10,026 bases of DNA from Competibacteraceae bacterium UBA2792 (GTDB lineage Bacteria; Pseudomonadota; Gammaproteobacteria; Competibacterales; Competibacteraceae). Made by a program: the position numbers and the translations under genes. Below the pieces are notes generated by a model. It had not been told where the DNA came from. It worked only from the letters and a program-made list of their open reading frames with translations, and ran no database searches. This document shows, piece by piece, positions 1 to 8,593 of the stretch (position 1 is the stretch's first letter; every line of letters starts with the position of its first letter). Location of the stretch: assembly GCA_002352125.1 (NCBI GenBank), contig DEHU01000218.1, forward strand, positions 5,775 through 15,800, written 5' to 3'.

Positions 1-2840
<2,840 letters not shown>

Positions 2841-2844
<4 letters not shown>

Positions 2845-3950
2845 TGGCCATTCCCCTGGTTTGCGCTCGCCGCGTCGGCCGCGCCCTTGACCGTGATGTG
2901 CGCGCCTTCGGAAAGAAATGCGCCACCGGCAGCGACGACGCGCGCCTGGGCGTCGATGCCGCTGACGATCTCGACGCGATCGCCATGCCGGCGGCCGGTG
3001 GTCACCGACCGGCTGCTTACCGTGCTACCGTCGTTGATCAGGTAGACATAGGCACGGCCATCTCGCAGCACCACCGCGCTGGACGGTAGCGTCAGGGCCG
3101 GCTTTTCGTCGAGCTCGATATTGCCCTCAGCGAACATGCCGGGGCGGCCGGGACCGCCGACCAGCAAACTGACATAAAGCGTGGCGCGGCCGGTGCTCGT
3201 CGACAGCGTCGGCCCGATCAGCCTGACCTCGCCCTGCACCGTCTGCCCGGTCGGCAGCGTGATGCGTGCCAGGCGGCCGGGTTGCAAGCCGGCTAGCTGG
3301 CGCGCGTCCAACTCGGGCCGCCATTCGACGCGGTCTTGGCGCACTAGCCGGAATAACTCGGTACCCGCGCTCACCACGTTGCCGAGCACCGCGCTCTTCG
3401 ACGAGACGACGCCGTCGTCGGCCGCAACGACGCGGGTCTGCGTGAGCTTGAGCCGGGTGCTGTCGAGATCGGCCTGCGCCGAATCGAGCGACGCCTGCGA
3501 GGTTTGGACGCCGATGCGGTATTCCTCGATCTTCTGCGCCGACAGCGCGCCGCTGCCTTCCGCTTGACGCGCGCGCTTCAGGTTCGACTGCGCCTGACTC
3601 AGGTTGGCGCGTGCCTGTGCCACCGCGGCCTCCTGCTTGCGCTGATCGACCAGCAGGCTCTGGTCGGACAGGCGGGCCAGCAACTCGCCACGCTTGACCT
3701 TGGCGCCCACGTCCGCCTTCAGCTCGACCAATGCGAGGCCGCCGGTCTCGGGCGCGACGATCACTTCCTGCCAGGCAGCGAGCGAGCCGCTAGCCTGCAC
3801 CGTCTGTGGCCAATTTTGCGTCTGCGGCGTCACGGCCTCGACGGTCAGCATACTGGCCGGTTGCTCAGTACCCGCCTCCGGTTCAGAGCAGGCGGTCAAG
3901 CCGCCCAGTAGCAGTGCCGCCAGCACGGCGGCGACGGATTGGCGAATCAA
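2841..3950 (-). CDS. RND efflux periplasmic adaptor (membrane fusion) lipoprotein
   Basis: This AcrA/MexA-type adaptor would bridge the RND pump and the outer-membrane channel. With the start chosen here it has 369 residues, usual for the family. Residues 1-21 form a lipoprotein signal (basic IRQ, hydrophobic AAVLAALLLGG, lipobox LTAC with C21), so it should be anchored in the inner membrane. Residues about 62-96 (APETGG...VGAKVKRGELLARL) are the first lipoyl half. Residues about 100-170, rich in Ala, Gln and Arg, are the alpha-hairpin. Residues about 173-204 (VVAADDGVVSS...GTELFRLV) are the second lipoyl half, followed by beta-barrel and membrane-proximal domains. A longer ATG start at 4154 would add 68 residues inside the upstream gene and bury the signal peptide. 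I prefer TTG at 3950: it has GAGGA 8 nt upstream and forms a TTGA overlap with the preceding stop. Substrate unknown. Confidence 0.93.
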
Positions 3951-5407
3951 GACGTTTTTCCTCGGGCGGTATCGTTCGCTTCGATCGGCGGCACGACGGC
4001 TGCACCCGGCTGCCAGCCACCGCCAACTGCCTTGTACAGCACGATCCAATACTGAACGCGGCTTTGCTGCAGCGCGAGCAGGCCGATCTCGGCCGACAGC
4101 GCCGAGCGGCGTGCTTCCTCCAGCGTCAGCAGGCTGTCGTTGCCAGCGCGCCAATTGGCTTCGATGGCCTTGAAGTAGCGCCGGTATTCGTCGGCCGTGC
4201 GCGCCGCGTCGTCGGTGCGGCGCGCCGTGCTGTCCAGGTTGACCAAGGCCTGCTCGACCTCCTTGATCACGGTGCGCACGCCACCGCGCCAGCTCGCGAG
4301 CGCCGACACGTAGCTTGCCTGCGCGCTACGAACAGCGGCGCGCCGCTGGTCGCCGTCGAACAATGGGATCGAGAGCGAAGGTCCGAGCGACCAGGTGGTG
4401 AGCGACGACGAGCCGCTGGCAGCCGATAGACCGATCGAGCCGGACAGCGACAGGCTGGGGTAGAGGTCGGCTTGCGCCGCGCCGATCTCGGCGCTGGCGG
4501 CTGCCAGCTCGCGTTCAAGCGAAGCGAGGTCCGGCCGCTGGCGCAACACCTCGGCCGGCACAGACTGCACTTCCAACGCCTGGGGCTGCGGCACCTTCGG
4601 CTGACCCTGAGCTAGCTGGGCACGCAGCGTCGGCTCGTCGACATCCGTCAGCGCAACCAGCGACTTGACGAGTAAATCGCACTGCGCCTGCTGCGACACC
4701 AGCGTGGAACGTGTGCTTGCCACGCTGGCGCGTGCCAGCACTGCGTCGGAAGGTGCATTCAAGCCGGCCTGGACGGCGGCGGCCGTGGTCTTTTCAGTCT
4801 GTGTCACCGACGTCAGTGCGCGCTCGTAAGCGCCGGTCAGTAGCTGGCAGGCGCGGTACTGCACATAGTCATCGGCCACCTCGGCAGCCAGCGAGACACG
4901 GGCATCGTGCCAGTCGTCAATGCGAGCGTCGATGCGCGCCCGGGCAGCCTCTGCGTTGTGCCGCACCTTACCGAACAGGTCGAGCTCCCACGACGCATCA
5001 AAGCCAACACTGCGCGTGGTGTTGGTCGTCGGCTGCGACGACTGCTGCTGGCGCGCGCGCGTCACCGCGCCACTGCCGCTCAGGTTGGGCAGACCAGCGG
5101 CTTCGGTGCTCGTCAGTGTCGCGCGCGCTTTCTCGATGCTGGCCCAGGCTTGTGTCAGGCTGGGGCTGCCGGTCTCTGCCCGCTCGATCAACCGGCTTAG
5201 CACAGGATCGTCGAACTGCTGCCACCAGTTTTCCATTACATCAAGACTGCCGCCATGCGGTAACGTGGCATTCCAGGCAGATGGGGCGGCTGGGGTGGGC
5301 TGATGATAGAGTGGACTGATCGCACAGCTACTCAGAGAAAGGCTAATAGCCAAACTCACTCCGACCACGGCGGTACTGAATCTTGGATATCGTTGTAGGA
5401 TGCACAT
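3947..5407 (-). CDS. Outer-membrane efflux channel lipoprotein (NodT/OprM-type, TolC superfamily)
   Basis: This is the outer-membrane factor of the tripartite pump, forming the exit duct across periplasm and outer membrane. It has 486 residues, normal for the NodT/OprM group. The N-terminus has basic residues (R6, R9), a hydrophobic stretch and the lipobox LSSC with the acylated cysteine at C28. Family landmarks appear in order: NWWQQFDDPVLSRLI soon after the signal, GFDASWELDLFGKVR in the first repeat, and VPAEVLRQRPDLASLERELA then AEIGAAQADLYPSLSLSGS at the start of the second. It is the first gene of the operon and its TGA overlaps the adaptor start. The ATG at 5407 has only a weak upstream AAGAA. 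It is preferred because later GTG starts would remove the basic part of the signal peptide. Confidence 0.94.
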   Translation of the reverse strand: MCILQRYPRFSTAVVGVSLAISLSLSSCAISPLYHQPTPAAPSAWNATLPHGGSLDVMENWWQQFDDPVLSRLIERAETGSPSLTQAWASIEKARATLTSTEAAGLPNLSGSGAVTRARQQQSSQPTTNTTRSVGFDASWELDLFGKVRHNAEAARARIDARIDDWHDARVSLAAEVADDYVQYRACQLLTGAYERALTSVTQTEKTTAAAVQAGLNAPSDAVLARASVASTRSTLVSQQAQCDLLVKSLVALTDVDEPTLRAQLAQGQPKVPQPQALEVQSVPAEVLRQRPDLASLERELAAASAEIGAAQADLYPSLSLSGSIGLSAASGSSSLTTWSLGPSLSIPLFDGDQRRAAVRSAQASYVSALASWRGGVRTVIKEVEQALVNLDSTARRTDDAARTADEYRRYFKAIEANWRAGNDSLLTLEEARRSALSAEIGLLALQQSRVQYWIVLYKAVGGGWQPGAAVVPPIEANDTARGKTS

Positions 5408-5500
5408 ATGGAGTTCTTACGCATCGCTTGAGGCTATTTGATAAAACCTAGGGAATTTCTAATAAAACCTTTATTGGAACGTAAAGGGGTTTTGTTCTGG
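5408..5500 (-). promoter_or_regulatory. Putative promoter/operator region of the efflux operon
   Basis: The AT-rich stretch just upstream of the outer-membrane factor contrasts sharply with the GC-rich operon and must hold the operon's promoter if it is transcribed from here. ATAAAACCT occurs twice (5441-5449 and 5462-5470), exactly 21 bp apart, about two helical turns. The second copy also forms the left arm of an imperfect inverted repeat (5464-5493), pairing AAAACC-TTTA with TAAA-GG-GGTTTT. This looks like a repressor or activator binding site. I could not pick convincing -35 and -10 boxes. No regulator gene is adjacent. Confidence 0.35.
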
Positions 5501-5818
5501 GGTGCTTATCCCATCGGCAATGGTTGGCTATGGTTCTAAAAGGATTGAACAGGGTAAAGAACAGTTAGAAACGGTACGGAAGCATCAATCACTGGGCGAT
5601 AATTTTTTGGAACTCCATTCCTTCGCTATACCGATTTCTGTGAATCGTCCCGGTTTCGATATTTTTTCAGGAATCTCACCGGTAGCTTTTGATCCCGGTG
5701 CGATAATCATCTATCCCGGTGCGATAATCATCTGTATTTACCTTTTTTTAACAGAGATTTACCTTCTTTAACGGTAGCACCTCAAGAATTCCTTCCACGA
5801 GAAATCAAACCAACAAAA
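5501..5818. other. AT-rich stretch without a recognisable gene
   Basis: I recognise no gene here. A GTG-started open frame on the plus strand (5502-5771, 89 residues) has no family resemblance I can name. It has no strong ribosome-binding site, and its tail is a low-complexity run shaped by a duplicated 21-bp unit (DPGAIII, YPGAIII), so I do not call it. Another open frame (5693-5923) runs into the IS5 transposase remnant. It includes PSLTVAPQEFLP, which faintly resembles the PSDLTD...W..LEP start of IS5-family transposases, so the decayed element may begin near 5760. The stretch is probably intergenic debris left by insertion-sequence activity. Confidence 0.4.
5692..5733. repeat. Perfect tandem direct repeat, 2 x 21 bp
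   Basis: Two identical 21-bp units lie head to tail at 5692-5712 and 5713-5733. Each begins ATCCCGGTGC and ends ATAATCATCT. The flanking bases differ, so the repeat is exactly two units. A looser TCCCGGTTTCGAT occurs at about 5648-5660. A 21-bp unit is near two helical turns and within the size range of plasmid iterons, but two copies with no replication gene in view do not support calling an origin. It may be a simple slippage duplication. Confidence 0.8.
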
Positions 5819-6434
5819 CTAGGGTACCAATGGGCTTATTTGCCGCACGACTTTCCGCCGCCGACCACGGTGAATTACCGTTATCATGAATATGAATGGC
5901 GACGGGTTTCTTCGAGCGCGTGAATGCGGACATCCGCCGCATGGTGCGAAAAAAACGATCAAACCGAAGGGCCGAGCGCGGGAACCATCGACGGTCAACG
6001 CGTCAAGGGCACGGCGGAATCCGCCGAAGAGTCGGGTGTTGACGGTTGGAAGAAAGTAAGGCAGGAAACGTCGTATTGTAACCGGTACAACGCGTTGTAT
6101 TCTGGCTGTCGTGGTTCCTGCCGCCAACGTTCACGACGGCCAGGGAGCCTACCCCTTACTTATTGAAGAAGCCGTTTAAAATCGTGCCCACGCTGCGCCG
6201 CATTGAGGCCGATCAAGCCTATCGGGGCGAGTTGGTTCAATGGGTGAAAGCGACCTTTTCTTGCGAGCTGGAGATCGTTCGACGAACCGCGAAAGCCTTT
6301 AACGTCTTGCTCAGCCGGGGGATGAAAAGAACTTTGGCTTGGCTGAGCCGTTACCGTCGATTGATGCGCGTCTACGAAAAAAGAGCGGTCAGCGACGAGG
6401 GATCATCGCGGGAATAGTTGAGAAGAAATTTTGG
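5819..6434 (+). pseudogene. Decayed IS5-family transposase
   Basis: This is a remnant of an IS5-family (ISL2/IS1031-like) DDE transposase, broken by several frameshifts and stops. In order: GYQWAYLPHDFPPPTTV (from 5822, ending at TGA 5921); FERVNADIRRMVRKK in another frame (about 5900-5950); EGPSAGTIDGQRVKGTAES (about 5963-6020, with the first catalytic Asp in IDGQ); GRKRRIV...AVVVPAANVHDGQGA in another frame (about 6059-6160); and IEADQAYRGELVQWVK...LAWLSRYRRL in the frame 6163-6417, with the second Asp in ADQAYRG. The usual PRRWVVERTFAWL block reads SRGMKRTLAWL, so the catalytic Glu appears replaced by Lys. After TAG 6415 a shifted frame reads IIAGIVEKKFW, like the family's AMIYAAMIRLML tail. 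It cannot encode an active enzyme. I could not identify terminal inverted repeats. Confidence 0.85.
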
Positions 6435-6452
6435 ACTTGCCACGTGGCAAGT
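6435..6452. promoter_or_regulatory. parS: Candidate parS centromere (18-bp perfect palindrome)
   Basis: ACTTGCCACGTGGCAAGT is a perfect 18-bp palindrome with no central spacer, 25 bp beyond the parB stop and next to an AT-rich run. Its central CCACGTGG is identical to the core of the chromosomal parS TGTTCCACGTGGAACA known from pseudomonads, while the flanks differ. Position beside parB, symmetry and core together suggest the loading site for this ParB. I found no second copy in the window. A terminator is less likely because the stem has no loop and no T-run follows in the direction of parB. Confidence 0.65.
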
Positions 6453-6477
6453 TAATATAACATATTGATTTAATAAG

Positions 6478-7404
6478 TTAATCATCATCAATTCTAAAAC
6501 CGAATCGCTCCAGGACACTTTCGCATTCCGCAGCGCTAGCGTAGCTGATTTCAATCTTGCCGCCACCCTTACGGTCAGGTTTAAGTCGAACCGGGGTGCA
6601 TAACCACTCTCTCAATCGTATTTCCAAATATTGGATGTCTGAGCTACGACCATCTTGAGGGCTACGACCGCTTCGACGAGACTTTGCGATCAGCCGATTC
6701 TTTTGCCGTTCGAGTTCCCTCACCGACCATCCCTGTTCCGCCGCACGCTCGGCGAGCGCTAGTTGCTCGGCCAGCGGCAGATTCAACAGCACCTTACCGT
6801 GACCCGCTTCAAGCGATTTGCTCTGGAGCAACCGCTGGACGGGTTCGGGAAGTTTGAGCAGGCCGATGGACTTGCTCACTGTGGATTCAGACTTACCCAC
6901 CAGCTCGCTGACTTGGACTTGGGTCAAGTTAAAATTGTCCATCAGGCAGCGCAACGCCACAGCTTCTTCCATCGGATTGAGGTCCTCCCGTTGCAGGTTC
7001 TCGACCAAGGCAATCGCCGCCGCGGTGCGATCATCGACATCGTGGACGATGACGGGGACACGATCTATTCCGGCTTTCTGCGCAGCGCGCCAGCGCCGAT
7101 CGCCTGCCAGAATCTCGTAGCCATCGATCTCCCCGGCAAGCGGGCGAACAATCAAGGGCTCTAGAATGCCTAGTTCCCGGATACTGGCGGCTAATTCATC
7201 GAGCGCGGCATCATCTACCGAGCTACGCGGCTGGAACCGGCCTCGATGCAACTGATCAAGTGATAGCTGGGTAATAAGATGTGGCTTGCCAAGCGCATGA
7301 GCTTGGGTCACCACCTCCGCTTTCAAGCTTTCAAAATCGATGTGGTAGGGCGAATTTCTCGTCCGCTTGACACTGGTTAGCGGGGTCGATGCTTTCCTAG
7401 CCAT
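6478..7404 (-). CDS. parB: ParB-family partition protein (DNA-binding CTPase clamp)
   Basis: ParB binds parS, spreads along nearby DNA as a CTP-dependent clamp, and stimulates ParA to segregate the replicon. The 308 residues have the canonical layout. The N-terminal nuclease-like/CTP domain (about 42-150) contains GDRRWRA at 101-107 (usually GERRWRA) and ENLQREDLNPMEEA at 135-148. The helix-turn-helix LTQVQVSELVGKSESTVSKS lies at 160-179, followed by GLLKLP. A linker precedes a C-terminal dimerisation domain at about 256-304 (YLEIRLREWL...GGGKIEISYASAAECESVLERFG). The gene starts 3 bp after the parA stop, with the strong Shine-Dalgarno GGGGGTGA overlapping the end of parA, so the two are surely co-transcribed. 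Similarity to chromosomal Spo0J and plasmid KorB-like proteins is equal from what I can see. The setting favours a plasmid or secondary replicon. Confidence 0.95.
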   Translation of the reverse strand: MARKASTPLTSVKRTRNSPYHIDFESLKAEVVTQAHALGKPHLITQLSLDQLHRGRFQPRSSVDDAALDELAASIRELGILEPLIVRPLAGEIDGYEILAGDRRWRAAQKAGIDRVPVIVHDVDDRTAAAIALVENLQREDLNPMEEAVALRCLMDNFNLTQVQVSELVGKSESTVSKSIGLLKLPEPVQRLLQSKSLEAGHGKVLLNLPLAEQLALAERAAEQGWSVRELERQKNRLIAKSRRSGRSPQDGRSSDIQYLEIRLREWLCTPVRLKPDRKGGGKIEISYASAAECESVLERFGFRIDDD

Positions 7405-7407
7405 ATT

Positions 7408-8076
7408 TCACCCCCGAGAATTGCTCAAATTCGAGAAAGACTGAAGTTCCTCCATAATCGCCAAAATTTCCTGAGTGGCAGGGGTGGGTGGATGCAAATC
7501 CAGAACTGTCGTACCTCCACTAATTGTTTCCATGTAGGCAACGCGGTTGCAGGTACGAGCAGTCAAAACAGGCAATTCGTGCTCCTGAAGGGCGCGATCG
7601 ATATCAGCGGCCAGCCTGGTCCCCGGGGTTTGGCGGGTGACAACGAAAGCGGCTTTGGGGTTGCCAGCGGTAACGCTCTGCCGGGCCTTTATGACATCCA
7701 CCAAATCCATGGCAGACCAAATATCCGGCGAGGATGTCTGCACGGGAATCAGGACGGTATCCGCCACTTTTAACGCCGATGCGGTCATTTGATGTAACTT
7801 GGCGGCCCCATCGATGATGACGAGATCGAAAGCGTAACTGATAGCTGGAATTTCTTTGTCAAGCGTGGGTCGATCCAGACCGACGACGCTAGGCATATTG
7901 GCTTCCGGGTGGTGCTCTTGGCTGGCTTGGCTCCAATCGCGGGCGGTACCCTGCGGATCGGAGTCAACAATCAGTACGCGGAAACCACCTTGCTGAAAGG
8001 CACGAGCAAGATTGATGGAAAGTGTGGTTTTACCCGTCCCACCTTTTGGGTTTAGGATGGCAACGATATGAGCCAT
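7408..8076 (-). CDS. parA: ParA-family partition ATPase
   Basis: ParA is a dimerising ATPase that binds DNA non-specifically and positions ParB-parS complexes. This is a short ParA (222 residues) without an N-terminal helix-turn-helix, so it probably does not act as a repressor itself. It has the deviant Walker A KGGTGKT at 11-17 with both signature lysines (K11, K16), the A' motif VLIVDSDPQG at 34-43 with D38 and D40, and Walker B LVIIDG with D89. The frame extends to an ATG at 8151, adding 25 residues. I chose ATG 8076 because MAHIVAILNPKGG matches the family N-terminus and GGA lies 7 nt upstream. It is the first gene of the parAB operon. Pairing a short ParA with a helix-turn-helix ParB resembles IncC/KorB of IncP plasmids, but I do not claim homology to that group. 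Confidence 0.95.
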   Translation of the reverse strand: MAHIVAILNPKGGTGKTTLSINLARAFQQGGFRVLIVDSDPQGTARDWSQASQEHHPEANMPSVVGLDRPTLDKEIPAISYAFDLVIIDGAAKLHQMTASALKVADTVLIPVQTSSPDIWSAMDLVDVIKARQSVTAGNPKAAFVVTRQTPGTRLAADIDRALQEHELPVLTARTCNRVAYMETISGGTTVLDLHPPTPATQEILAIMEELQSFSNLSNSRG

Positions 8077-8090
8077 GAAGTTTTCCATTT

Positions 8091-8120
8091 GGTTACGATA
8101 ACCACCATACGATGCATGGT
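8091..8120. promoter_or_regulatory. Two inverted repeats in the parA/WGR divergent region
   Basis: Two adjacent dyads lie 15-44 bp upstream of parA: GGTTACGATAACC (8091-8103, 5-bp arms, 3-nt centre) and ACCATACGATGCATGGT (8104-8120, 5-bp arms, 7-nt centre). Both contain ACGAT. Their position between divergent genes fits operators for autoregulation of the par operon and perhaps the WGR gene. The arms are short enough that chance is possible. Confidence 0.35.
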
Positions 8121-8177
8121 AGCGAAAAAGGCTTATACCGCAAGACTTCAAATTCGGGGATTCTTTATGAGTGTGAT

Positions 8178-8444
8178 ATGAACGAAAGCATCAACCTGCG
8201 CTGGGAAAAGCCAACGGCTCTGGGCGTGCGCTACTACGAGGTCGAGCTGCGGCGGGACCTGTGGGGCGAGTGGCTGCTCGCACAAGCTTGGGGCCGGCAG
8301 GGCACCCGGCTGGGCCAAACCCGGGTGGCGCCGTGCGGCTCGCGCGACGAGGGTCTAGCACGGATCGCGACTATCCTGAAACGGCGACAACAGCGCCGCT
8401 ATCGCCTCGTGGCCGGCGCTGATCCCAACGACGATACTCACTGA
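8178..8444 (+). CDS. Small WGR-domain protein
   Basis: The 88-residue protein is almost entirely one WGR domain, named for its Trp-Gly-Arg motif and thought to bind nucleic acid in PARPs and in bacterial proteins. Visible landmarks are YYEVELRRDLWGEW at 19-32, AWGRQGTRLGQTR at 37-49 (WGR at 38-40), and a C-terminal helix with ILKRRQQRRYRL (66-77). There is no signal peptide or membrane segment, so it should be cytoplasmic. The frame continues up to ATG 8112. I prefer ATG 8178 because the domain starts just after it and the extension is unlike the family, although no good ribosome-binding site precedes either. It is divergent from parA with 101 bp between the starts. A role in partition or plasmid regulation is only a guess from position. 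Confidence 0.8.
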   Translation: MNESINLRWEKPTALGVRYYEVELRRDLWGEWLLAQAWGRQGTRLGQTRVAPCGSRDEGLARIATILKRRQQRRYRLVAGADPNDDTH

Positions 8445-8593
8445 TCCAGGGTTGCTCAACGCTAGAGTCCTTGGTAGGCCATAACCGGTCGAAGCTGAAA
8501 GCATTGTCATACAAGCTTCTCGATGTGAAAACGCCAGCCACTTGGGCAGCCGCCGCCGATAAGAAGAAAGTTATGCTCGGAAGTTGTAGCTGA
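8445..8593 (+). other. Short stretch between the WGR gene and the insertion sequence
   Basis: There is no confident gene here. One frame is open from 8423 to TGA 8591-8593 (56 codons) and reads plausibly (VGHNRSKLKALSYKLLD, then KTPATWAAAADKKKVMLG), but it lacks an ATG near its beginning. It ends right at the presumed left end of the IS, so it could be a gene fragment cut by the insertion or chance. I do not recognise a family. Confidence 0.3.

Noticed and set aside
5692..5733. Tandem repeat as an iteron origin or CRISPR
   Set aside because: There are only two contiguous units with no spacers, no rep gene and no cas genes in the window.
5502..5771. An 89-residue plus-strand open frame with a GTG start
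   Set aside because: It has no recognisable family, no good ribosome-binding site, and a tail made by the 21-bp duplication. It is kept only as a note in the gap entry.
6435..6452. Palindrome as a rho-independent terminator for parB
   Set aside because: It has no loop and no T-run follows it in the direction of parB. The symmetric CACGTG core fits parS better.
6763..7164. Plus-strand frames opposite parB
   Set aside because: They are antisense to a well-supported parB and show no independent motifs.
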